Positions 29,002 through 36,075 of a stretch of DNA of 57,123 nucleotides are shown here, in pieces (position 1 is the first letter of the stretch; each line of letters opens with the position of its first letter). The notes beneath the pieces are model-generated. The model was given only the letters and a program-made list of their open reading frames with translations. It made no database searches and was not told where the DNA came from. Made by a program: the position numbers and the translations under genes. The DNA is from Spirochaetaceae bacterium (GTDB lineage: Bacteria; Spirochaetota; Spirochaetia; Treponematales; Treponemataceae): assembly GCA_017618015.1 (NCBI GenBank), contig JAFZVC010000006.1, forward strand, positions 1 to 57,123. The letters run 5' to 3'.

Positions 29002-29078
29002 TTACTAATTACAATTTAATACTGGTAATATTTGATATACTATGATACACTTAGTAATATGTTACTAATAATAGTAAC
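29002..29078. promoter_or_regulatory. Operators and promoter between XRE gene and DUF4190-Lgt pair
   Basis: TTAGTAA-TATG-TTACTAA (29051-29068) overlaps GTTACT-AATAAT-AGTAAC (29061-29078); another TTACTAA half-site is at 29002-29008. TTGATA (29032-29037), 17-nt spacer and TAATAT (29055-29060) form a plus-strand promoter whose -10 lies inside the first palindrome, so binding there should block it. Confidence 0.6.
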
Positions 29079-29167
29079 TATAAGCAATTTATTCACAAGT
29101 GCAAGAGAGTTTATCTGTCAAACCAACAGATTTTCTTTCAGCACAAAAAAATGAGGAGGATGTAAAC

Positions 29168-29428
29168 ATGGCAGTTGCATCATTAGTTTTAGGTATCATC
29201 TCGTTGGTGATCGCTGTTGCTGGAGGAGCCGCAGGCTTAGGCTGGATTGGCTCAATTTGTGGTATTATCGCTGTTATTTTAGGTGCAATTAGTAAAAAGG
29301 ATCCTGCACAGAAAGGTAAAGCAACCGCAGGTTTAGTTTGTGGTATTATCGCTCTGTCATGGGGTATTATTGCCACTATCGCATGTATGGCATGTCTTGG
29401 AGCGACTGCATCTGCTTTAAACTGGTAA
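29168..29428 (+). CDS. Small DUF4190-type membrane protein
   Basis: 86 residues with two hydrophobic hairpins: ASLVLGIISLVIAVAGG... GIIAVILGAISKK and KGKATAGLVCGIIALSWGIIATIACMACLG. This duplicated SLxLGIISL/GLxxGI pattern is the DUF4190 hallmark; function unknown, but often linked to envelope or secretion genes. The frame continues upstream, but GAGGAGG at 29153-29160 sets the ATG at 29168. The Lgt-like gene starts 8 nt after its stop, so they are one operon. Confidence 0.8.
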   Translation: MAVASLVLGIISLVIAVAGGAAGLGWIGSICGIIAVILGAISKKDPAQKGKATAGLVCGIIALSWGIIATIACMACLGATASALNW

Positions 29429-29436
29429 GTTTCTAA

Positions 29437-30225
29437 ATGGGATTTTACCTTTTCAACACATTCATTCCCTACTATGGTTTTTGCATTTTAGTAGGGATTG
29501 GATGTGCTTCTTGCATCGGCTTTTTTCTTTGCAAATATTTAAAACTTGATGAAAACGATTTCATAATAATCTGTGCATATTTAATAGCATTCGGATTTTT
29601 CGGCGCAAAACTATTATATATTTTGGTTTCTATTAAAATCATAGATTTTAAATCTGCTTTCAGTTCAATACATAGTTTTAATAACTTCATATCATCAGGA
29701 TTTGTCTTTTACGGTGGCCTTCTGGGCGGAATGGCAGCTTTTCCTTTCGTCAAAAAAGTTCACAAAATCAATTCTTCTAGCTATGTAAAATGTATAACAC
29801 CATCACTCGGAATTGCACATGCTTTCGGAAGAATAGGTTGTTCGCTCGCGGGGTGCTGTTACGGCATCGAAACAAAAAGTCATTTTTCTTTTTTGTACCG
29901 AGAAAGTATAATTGCTCCAAACAACGTAAAACTGGTTCCTGTTCAAGGCATCGAATCATTTTTTCTGTTTATTTTGTCTTTTGTATGCTTTTTCCTTGTT
30001 ATAAAAAAATCCAAAATCACAGTACACTATATCTATCTTTTTGTATATTCAATACTTCGCTTTATCCTTGAATTCTTCAGAGGAGATTCTGCCCGTGGAA
30101 TTTTTGGATTTTTCTCGACATCACAAATAATAAGCTTGCTCATAATACTTGGGGTGTTATTCATCACAATATACAACCGCCATCGGAATATTCGCTTTCT
30201 TAAAAGCAGAGAGTTTTGTCCGTAG
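29437..30225 (+). CDS. Lgt-like prolipoprotein diacylglyceryl transferase paralogue
   Basis: 262 residues, about seven transmembrane helices. The Lgt core HAFGRIGCSLAGCCYG (128-143) and the later SILRFILEFFRGD are present; in Lgt these carry the phosphatidylglycerol-binding Arg and His residues. The enzyme class moves diacylglyceryl from phosphatidylglycerol to the lipobox Cys of prolipoproteins. The protein is AT-rich in coding and more divergent than a housekeeping Lgt, and it sits with DUF4190 and XRE genes, so it is probably an accessory copy. It might have a specialised substrate. Confidence 0.8.
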   Translation: MGFYLFNTFIPYYGFCILVGIGCASCIGFFLCKYLKLDENDFIIICAYLIAFGFFGAKLLYILVSIKIIDFKSAFSSIHSFNNFISSGFVFYGGLLGGMAAFPFVKKVHKINSSSYVKCITPSLGIAHAFGRIGCSLAGCCYGIETKSHFSFLYRESIIAPNNVKLVPVQGIESFFLFILSFVCFFLVIKKSKITVHYIYLFVYSILRFILEFFRGDSARGIFGFFSTSQIISLLIILGVLFITIYNRHRNIRFLKSREFCP

Positions 30226-30226
30226 A

Positions 30227-30280
30227 GCGTTGCAGGGTAATGGAAAAATACGGTTTTGCCCCGCAACGCCCTCACGCGAA
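30227..30280 (+). repeat. Partial mosaic repeat at right edge of AT-rich block
   Basis: An 11-bp stem with one mismatch (GCGTTGCAGGG, 30227-30237, with CCCCGCAACGC, 30259-30269) is followed by CCCTCACGCGAA (30269-30280), the end module of copies A and C. The same 12 bases at 27803-27814 mark the left edge of the AT-rich block. Confidence 0.6.
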
Positions 30281-30284
30281 CACG

Positions 30285-31601
30285 CTATTCACAGACTTCC
30301 ATCACACGAATCGCGAACGTATCAGTCGCAATGCAAATCTCGCCGCGGGCTACAAGTTTTCCCGCACGGATAATCTGCGAAGGCTCGCCCGCCCTCTGCT
30401 TCAAAATCAAATATGCTCCCTGATGCAAGCCCGCAATCTCTTCTTTCGTAAGAGCCGCGCTTCCAAGCCGCACGGAGATATAATCCTTCTCATCGTACAC
30501 GATTTCGTTTAGCTGCGTTGTCTCGGCAATCTCAATACCGAACTTGTCGTCTATCGCGACTGTTTTTCCGGTGTGAATGACGCGGTTTTCATAAACGACG
30601 TTCAGTCCCTCAGTTTCCTTTTTGTCCAGAACAAGAATCGTGCCTTTTTCAAGATTCACGTTTTCCGGGCGGAAACGACCGAACTCAACAAAAATGTTTT
30701 CGGGCAATTCGTGGCTCTTGATGTTCGAAAGATTCTGGAACTTTACTCTGTTCCCGACAATTCCGTTTCCATACTCACCGAAATATCCGCTCATCAGCAT
30801 ATCTTCAATAATCGCGTCGCTGAACTGGATGTTTATAAAGCCTTCGTTCCCGCCTACCACTCCTTTCATAGAAACAAGAAGCATCATCAGGTTTTCTTTC
30901 TGACGGGAATTATTTCCTGTTGCCGAACAAACCGCATTTTCAATTGAACATTTTTTTGAAAGCTCAATTTTGCCGTCAGTTTGTTTCTGAACATTCTTAT
31001 AAATAACGTCTGTAATAATTTTCAGGAAATAGTCCTTGAAAACATTAAGGTCAAACTCAGTTATCAATTCATATTTTGCCGCATCCTGCTTCAAAAGGGC
31101 TTTTGCAAGCTGCGTATCAATTTCAACTGTGAATCCGCCGTTCGCAAAATCGAAATCGTAGAAAAAGCATTTCTGCGGGATTGAATGCAAAAACTCACCA
31201 TTACAAAGCTGGTCTACATTATCGCAGTGAAAATCGCAACGGTCGTTTATTATCACCGTGAATTCCTGAATCATAATCTGGCAGATATCCTCGCCGAGCA
31301 GCCACAGTTCCCGCTGCATATAACGCGGATACCTGTCCGGCTGACGGAAATTGTAGTCTTTTATTGTCTTGCCGCTCACGTCCTGGCTTGGCGGCACCTC
31401 ACCGTTCATAATGCTTTCGACTTCAACGCCAAAAACTTCAGCAAGCTTGGGCAGAACCGTAACATCGGGGCAGCCTTCGCCGCGCTCCCATTTCGAAACA
31501 GCCTTGTCGCTCACATTGCATTTTTCAGCCAGCTCTTTTTGCGTCATGCCTTTCCGTGTCCGCATCTCATAAATCAAAATTCCTGTCTTTTGTGCGTTCA
31601 T
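30285..31601 (-). CDS. XRE helix-turn-helix fused to a FliM-like switch protein
   Basis: 438 residues. Residues 6-62 are a Cro/CI-type HTH (TRKGMTQKELAEKCNVSDKA... KLAEVFGVEVESIM). From residue 82 the protein follows FliM: DYNFRQPDRYPRYMQRELW (FliM has a similar Y-D-F-x-x-P-x-R start), GFTVEIDTQLAKALL, then LLVSMKGVVGGNEGFINIQF resembling the FliM middle-domain EGxxNI strand, and at 374-436 a SpoA (FliM/FliN C-terminal) domain: ISVRLGSAALTKEEIAGLHQG, LKQRAGEP, GKLVARGEICIATDTFAIRV. Residues about 315-360 may be a further SpoA-like unit. The FliM N-terminal CheY-P-binding peptide is absent; the HTH takes its place. The start follows GAGGT. Role unknown; could couple DNA binding to a switch-like scaffold. 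Confidence 0.8.
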   Translation of the reverse strand: MNAQKTGILIYEMRTRKGMTQKELAEKCNVSDKAVSKWERGEGCPDVTVLPKLAEVFGVEVESIMNGEVPPSQDVSGKTIKDYNFRQPDRYPRYMQRELWLLGEDICQIMIQEFTVIINDRCDFHCDNVDQLCNGEFLHSIPQKCFFYDFDFANGGFTVEIDTQLAKALLKQDAAKYELITEFDLNVFKDYFLKIITDVIYKNVQKQTDGKIELSKKCSIENAVCSATGNNSRQKENLMMLLVSMKGVVGGNEGFINIQFSDAIIEDMLMSGYFGEYGNGIVGNRVKFQNLSNIKSHELPENIFVEFGRFRPENVNLEKGTILVLDKKETEGLNVVYENRVIHTGKTVAIDDKFGIEIAETTQLNEIVYDEKDYISVRLGSAALTKEEIAGLHQGAYLILKQRAGEPSQIIRAGKLVARGEICIATDTFAIRVMEVCE

Positions 31602-31999
31602 ACAATACCTCTATAAGTTTCTTTCGCGCGGTAAAATTTCCGCGTAGCGCCGGCCGGCTGCGCACAGGCTCATCATCGTTTTCCGCGATTTCCGCCTGCA
31701 AGAATCATAATAGCACGCACAATCGCGTCTTGTAACCCAACGCGTGGTTTATCAGAGTAGAATTCTGAGTAGAGTCGGACAAATCCGCTTTTGTGCACCA
31801 CTCGCTTCACGCCTTCGCGCCCTTTCCGCTTTGGCGCGCCCTACTCTGCTCCTGAGCGTCTCACACCGCGCGCACACGCGAACCAAACCGCATGACACAG
31901 CGGTCTCATTTTGATAAAATAGCCTCAATCAGTTCGCGCGAAAATCCAATTGTTCTCTACCCTTTTGCGGGATTTTCACACAAAAAAAAGAGGCACAAA
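31602..31999. other. 398-bp gap with palindromes, no gene seen
   Basis: Upstream of the HTH-FliM gene is CGCGGTAAAATTTCCGCG (31627-31644), an 18-bp imperfect palindrome close enough to its start to be an operator. A GC-rich quasi-palindrome GCGCCGGCCGGCTGCGC follows. The remainder up to the GNAT start holds mixed GC-rich sequence without an open frame, RNA gene or terminator that I can support. Confidence 0.4.
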
Positions 32000-32530
32000 A
32001 TGAGCAACACAAAAACCACTCAATACAAAATCAGGGAAGCACAAATCGAGGATGCCGCAAGGCTTGTTGAGATTTACTCTCATTACATTACGGACACGGC
32101 TGTTTCGTTTGAATACGAAGTTCCCTCAGTCGATGAATTCAAAGCCCGCATCACAAAAATCAAGCAGAAATATCCGTATCTTGTCTGTGAAAAAGACGGC
32201 GTGATTGTCGGTTACGTCTACGCAAGCGCATACAGTCCACGCGCCGCCTATGACTGGACAGTCACGACATCAATCTATGTCGATAAGAATATCCACCGTC
32301 AGGGAATCGGCGCATCGCTCTATGCTGAATTGGAAGAGCGTCTCAAAAAACAGGGCATCGTTAACTTGCTCGCGGGCATTGCCTATTGCGACCCGGAAGA
32401 CGAATATCTCACAAAAGACAGCTTCAAGTTTCACACAAAAATGGGATACGAAAAAGTCGCGCAAATGAAAGAAGTAGGGAAAAAGTTCGACCGCTGGTAC
32501 GACCTTCTTTGGATGCAGAAAAGAATCTGA
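32000..32530 (+). CDS. GNAT acetyltransferase, phosphinothricin/PAT-like
   Basis: 176 residues covering one GNAT domain. IREAQIEDAARLVEIYSHYI at the start and TTSIYVDKNIHRQGIGASLY (acetyl-CoA loop R-Q-G-I-G) followed by SFKFHTKMGYEKVAQMKEVGKK place it with the Pat/YwnH-like N-acetyltransferases, which acetylate amino-acid analogues such as methionine sulfoximine. The open frame extends 36 codons upstream, but AAAGAGG just before the ATG at 32000 favours the short form. Confidence 0.88.
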   Translation: MSNTKTTQYKIREAQIEDAARLVEIYSHYITDTAVSFEYEVPSVDEFKARITKIKQKYPYLVCEKDGVIVGYVYASAYSPRAAYDWTVTTSIYVDKNIHRQGIGASLYAELEERLKKQGIVNLLAGIAYCDPEDEYLTKDSFKFHTKMGYEKVAQMKEVGKKFDRWYDLLWMQKRI

Positions 32531-32567
32531 GTTCGGGCATGCCGGCATGCTTGACGGTCAGCACGTT

Positions 32568-33164
32568 TTACAGCGCCACCCCGCCATTCGTCATGTCTTT
32601 TATGCGGGCGGCGAACGCATCGTACTCAGAGCGCACAATCTTGCCACTGAGCGTCACTTTTTCGCCGAAGTCCTCGGTGACGGCAGAAACAGAAAAATCC
32701 TTCAGCATGTACTTCACTTTTTCATACAGATCGTAGGCGACAGAAAACGAAAACTCACGCTTGGCAACATACTCTTCCGCAAGATTTTCTGCAAAAACTT
32801 TGTCCAAAACCATTTTCGCACTGTCGCCGTATGCTTTTACTAAGCCGCCCGTCCCCAAGAGCGTTCCGCCGAACCAGCGTGTCACCGTAAGCAGAATATT
32901 CGTTATGCCGCGTCCCTTCAGTACATCGAGCACAGGCCGCCCGGCGGTTCCAGCTGGCTCGCCGTCATCGGACATACCCATAACTTCCGCGCCAAGCCCC
33001 GTAACAAAAGCGTGAACAACGTGAGTCGCATCGACATATTTTTGCTTCTGGCTTTTAAGGGCTTCGCGCGCATCCGCCTGGCTTTCCACCGGGATAACTT
33101 CGGCAAGGAACCGCGAGCCTTTTACGGTCAGTTCACATCCTGTTCTGTCGGTGAGGATATACAT
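32568..33164 (-). CDS. YigZ/IMPACT family protein
   Basis: 198 residues. N-terminal UPF0029 domain with SDDGEPAGTAGRPVLDVL and VTRWFGGTLLGTGGLVKAY, the two hallmark motifs of the YigZ/YvyE/IMPACT family, followed by a C-terminal domain of about 70 residues. Role in bacteria is uncertain (proposed translation-related function). The gene starts 37 bp inside the end of the upstream membrane-protein gene, with CGGAGACG as ribosome site, so the two are translationally coupled. Confidence 0.93.
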   Translation of the reverse strand: MYILTDRTGCELTVKGSRFLAEVIPVESQADAREALKSQKQKYVDATHVVHAFVTGLGAEVMGMSDDGEPAGTAGRPVLDVLKGRGITNILLTVTRWFGGTLLGTGGLVKAYGDSAKMVLDKVFAENLAEEYVAKREFSFSVAYDLYEKVKYMLKDFSVSAVTEDFGEKVTLSGKIVRSEYDAFAARIKDMTNGGVAL

Positions 33165-34123
33165 AGCGTCTCCGGGTCGGCGTGCTCATAATAGAACGCG
33201 TTTACAGAAAGCATTATCACGATAATCGAGAAATAGAACGCGACTTGGAACAAAAGCGACACGACCGTAAGCAGAAAATCTACATTTATAAAGAGCGTTC
33301 CGACATAACACACTACAGCTGCAAGAATCGGGTAAAGAGAGCAACGCAGGCAGAACCAGATAAGCTTGAAGTTCTTTTTCTTAAGCAAAAGGCGGCTCTT
33401 TTTCAAAGCCTGGCGCACCGTAATTTCCGGCTCATGGTACAAAATCGGGAACACGAACGCGTACCGCACAAGAATCAGCACAAAAAGGATAAGATACGGC
33501 ACAAGGAAGAATGGAAGATACTTTATGAACTCATCGTACATGCGCATTGCGATCGTCGTCACAACATCGATTTCAGATGCAGCCGCTACAATACTTCTCT
33601 CAGTCTCGCCCAAAGCTGAGTTATCCACATTCGCTGTTGTCGCATTTCCTGCTTCCGCCGCTGCCGTCGCGTTCGCAATTTCTTCCAAAACGAGAGTTTC
33701 TATCTCATCTCCCTTATAATGCTGAATAATCTTAAGGCTTGGGAACGCCGTAAGGAACGCGAGCACGATAGTTACCAAACACACAAGCAGTGTCACAAGA
33801 CCCATCCGCTTCCAATCCCTGAAAGCTTGGAACAAATAACCGATAATCGCCCTCTCCTCGCGATAAAAGCGACCCAGAAGCACGAAAAAGCCGTACATTA
33901 GGAAAACAGTGACGATTTCGGACAGGATAGAGGAACCAAGCAGCATCACCGATGAAAAAATCGAACCGCTGTCAAGAAGGAACACGAGCGACACAGGTGC
34001 CGCTATCAGCGTTACTGCGATTGTCGAAAGAAACCGCAACGCAACTATAGAAATAACCATCTTAGGAAGATTATTACGAATCGTTCCGTTTATCTGTGTC
34101 TGAATCTCTTTTATTGGTCTCAT
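33128..34123 (-). CDS. Multi-pass membrane protein of unknown function
   Basis: 331 residues, about six hydrophobic segments (for example 24-48, 55-83, 106-128, 200-225, 255-275, 280-305). A soluble loop at 135-195 is Ala/Thr/Asn-rich. The segment RYAFVFPILYHEPEITVRQALKKSRLLLKKKNFKLIWF resembles the DUF975-like or glycerophosphoryl-diester phosphodiesterase membrane domain family (repeated F/Y-P-x-x-x x-E ... A-L-K-x-S), so a similar fold is plausible. Start follows GGAG at 34128-34131. Overlaps the YigZ-family gene. Confidence 0.8.
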   Translation of the reverse strand: MRPIKEIQTQINGTIRNNLPKMVISIVALRFLSTIAVTLIAAPVSLVFLLDSGSIFSSVMLLGSSILSEIVTVFLMYGFFVLLGRFYREERAIIGYLFQAFRDWKRMGLVTLLVCLVTIVLAFLTAFPSLKIIQHYKGDEIETLVLEEIANATAAAEAGNATTANVDNSALGETERSIVAAASEIDVVTTIAMRMYDEFIKYLPFFLVPYLILFVLILVRYAFVFPILYHEPEITVRQALKKSRLLLKKKNFKLIWFCLRCSLYPILAAVVCYVGTLFINVDFLLTVVSLLFQVAFYFSIIVIMLSVNAFYYEHADPETLCISSPTEQDVN

Positions 34124-34270
34124 TTTTTACTCCAAAAAATCGGAAATTAACAGATTTCCACATGGATTGAATCTACAGCAGAAACGACAAGAAAGCAAGG
34201 GGCACAAGGCGGTAACCGACGTTCAAACAACAATTCGCTGTACACAGGACGTGCACAAAAACTCACTGTT

Positions 34271-34440
34271 TTTGCAATTGCAAAACCCGGCTAGGTCGGA
34301 CAACATGGACGTTGTTCGACCGTCGGTCGCTACGTTCCGGGTTCCGGCTTTCGCCTTCATTCCTACGCGGATAGGTCAGCAAAGCTGACCGTCCCGCTTC
34401 GGAACGGCTTCGCCGCCCTTCACATCGCTTACCGGGGTTG
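34271..34440 (+). repeat. Mosaic hairpin repeat, copy D
   Basis: Preceded by the 16-bp palindrome TTTTGCAATTGCAAAA (34271-34286). Stem GGTCGGACAAC/GTTGTTCGACC (34295-34322, one G-T pair), linker GTCGGTCGCTACG then GGCTTTCGCCTTCATTCC, stem GGTCAGC-AAA-GCTGACC (34375-34391), then CGCTTCGGAACGGCTTCGCC. The GCTACG and GGCTTTCGCCTTC words match copy B, and GTCAGC/GCTGAC matches the second stem of copy A. The end module is not preserved. No gene lies in this 398-bp gap. Confidence 0.55.
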
Positions 34441-34460
34441 AGCATTAAGTTTCATGCAAC

Positions 34461-34495
34461 AAAAAAACAGGCAGTCATTGATAGACAGCCTGTTT
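34461..34495 (-). terminator. Terminator of the small lipoprotein gene
   Basis: On the minus strand AAACAGGC pairs with GCCTGTTT around a loop of about 19 nt, then a T run, 27 nt after the stop codon. Confidence 0.85.
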
Positions 34496-34521
34496 ATCCT
34501 TAATTTATAAATAGATATTGT

Positions 34522-35142
34522 TTATTTGACTATACAGAATAAATAAGAATTTCCATATTCAACTAATTCAAAATTCAAATTCTCAGTATTATGGGTAGAC
34601 GCAATCCAACTACGATCAGAACACACTGTAACACTACCAGATTCCTTCAAACCTTGTCGCACGTCAATTGAAGATAGTCCATCTCCTCCAAGATTAATGT
34701 ACTGTCCATCTATTTTAGCAGCATTAAACAGTATACTTTCAACATCCAACCAATCAGCCAAAACTGGATTTGAAAGGGTTATGTCCTGGAGTCCGACTGC
34801 TGCCTGTACTGGGGATTCTAATGTTTCAGATCCCGTCATTGTTATTACCTTTTCCTCACCAGCCGCAACAGTAAATGTATCGTAGTGTAATGGGAAAGAT
34901 TGCAAATAATTAGGGATGTTATTCGTTGGTTCCCAATCATCCGAATATGGACGATGTCCATCAATTATACGACAATGGTGGTTCGAATAAGATTGACCAA
35001 TTTCTAAATCTTTATTAGTCGAGTTTTTTATTGTGACTGTTAAAGATTTCGCAAATGTTACAGTTTTTGGTGCACAACCAGAAAACAATAACAGTGCAGA
35101 AACAAGCACAACCATGACAATTAGCGTATAACCCTTTTTCAT
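34522..35142 (-). CDS. Small lipoprotein of unknown function
   Basis: 206 residues. Lipobox LLFSGC (Cys23). The mature part begins with a beta-rich stretch (TVTIKNSTNKDLEIGQSYSNHHC) and contains VTFAKS and a Gly/Asp-rich middle; I do not recognise a family. The ATG follows AGGAGAA. Its leader contains three adjacent palindromes, so regulation by a protein or by RNA structure is likely. It could be transcribed from the upstream RloA/RloB pair, but 235 nt separate them. Confidence 0.82.
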   Translation of the reverse strand: MKKGYTLIVMVVLVSALLLFSGCAPKTVTFAKSLTVTIKNSTNKDLEIGQSYSNHHCRIIDGHRPYSDDWEPTNNIPNYLQSFPLHYDTFTVAAGEEKVITMTGSETLESPVQAAVGLQDITLSNPVLADWLDVESILFNAAKIDGQYINLGGDGLSSIDVRQGLKESGSVTVCSDRSWIASTHNTENLNFELVEYGNSYLFCIVK

Positions 35143-35163
35143 ACTGTTCTCCTAAAAATTTCT

Positions 35164-35227
35164 TTCTGTTCAGAAAGGTTTTTCATAGGGGTTGTGTCAA
35201 CCCCTATGATAACTGTACAGTTATCGC
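35164..35227 (-). promoter_or_regulatory. Three adjacent palindromes before the small lipoprotein
   Basis: TTTCTG-TT-CAGAAA (35166-35179), an 11-bp stem CATAGGGGTTG/CAACCCCTATG with a 3-nt loop (35186-35210), and the 18-bp perfect palindrome GATAACTGTACAGTTATC (35210-35227). All three are stacked within 64 bp directly before the Shine-Dalgarno. None has a terminator T run. Confidence 0.65.
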
Positions 35228-35377
35228 TGAAAACGCACGTTAAAAAATATCAAAATATGTGTTCGTTATTTATTGAGAAAACATGATAAAATTTATTCGA
35301 TTGTTTCTGATAATGGTATTAAGTGAGAATATTATAAATTTTCAGTTAGCACCATAAAGGCCCCATAAAACTACAGC

Positions 35378-36067
35378 TTATTTCTTAACTCCAAGCAAAG
35401 AATCTAAAAGTTTATACATACCTGACGATGGATTTGCCTTCTTTTTCTCGTTATCTTTCAGTTTTGCCGCATTATTTCTTGCTGTATCTAATTTACCTTT
35501 CAATAAATCATAAAGATTTCCAACAGTCTTTAAATCATTTACTTTTTTAAGTTTTTTACCGTTTGGCAGAATTGAATTAACCTTTTCCAACGCTCTCCTC
35601 TGTATATCAAAACGAGAACATGCGGTATCTCTATATTCAAAATGAAGTACAATCCACAATTCAAAACAAGGGTTTGAACAGGCAACTTCCACACCACGAC
35701 ATTTGCTTTCATCTATTGCTTTTTGGAAGTTCTCTTCTGAATGACCGCCGAATCCCTCACCTTTAAGTTCAAATTCATCCCTATCGATTACAATCCAGAG
35801 TTCATCATAGTCATCCATATTCGGAGTAGCCAATAAGTCAGTTAGAACTCCGTAGGGGTCAGAATGCTGATGAGATGCAATCTTAACTATCGTTCCTTCC
35901 GCAATCTGCCTGTTCGCTTTTTCATAATCAACAAGCCCTTTTATATAATTAGGCTCTGTACAGATTCCTTCGCAGGCAATAAGGAAGGCTTTGAGAGGAA
36001 CTCTAGTTTCCTTTTTTCTAACAAGAGGTACAACATTTTTAAAAGAAGATTGATTTTTTCTGGTCAT
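35378..36067 (-). CDS. RloB-like Toprim-domain protein
   Basis: 229 residues. LIACEGICTEPNYIKGL (Glu33, then Thr-Glu-Pro-x-Tyr) and WIVIDRDEF (Asp95 and Asp97) are the metal-binding Glu and Asp-x-Asp of a Toprim fold, in the RloB arrangement. CSNPCFELWIVLHF near residue 130 is also an RloB hallmark. Toprim partners of AAA ATPases act as nucleases in OLD, PARIS and similar defence modules, so this is the likely effector. The ATG is 8 nt after the ATPase stop and follows AGGAAAGG, so the two are one operon. Confidence 0.8.
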   Translation of the reverse strand: MTRKNQSSFKNVVPLVRKKETRVPLKAFLIACEGICTEPNYIKGLVDYEKANRQIAEGTIVKIASHQHSDPYGVLTDLLATPNMDDYDELWIVIDRDEFELKGEGFGGHSEENFQKAIDESKCRGVEVACSNPCFELWIVLHFEYRDTACSRFDIQRRALEKVNSILPNGKKLKKVNDLKTVGNLYDLLKGKLDTARNNAAKLKDNEKKKANPSSGMYKLLDSLLGVKK

Positions 36068-36075
36068 CGCCTTTC

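Noticed and set aside
34141..34520. Gene in the gap before the small lipoprotein
   Set aside because: Only short frames inside repeat copy D and the terminator; no ribosome site or domain.
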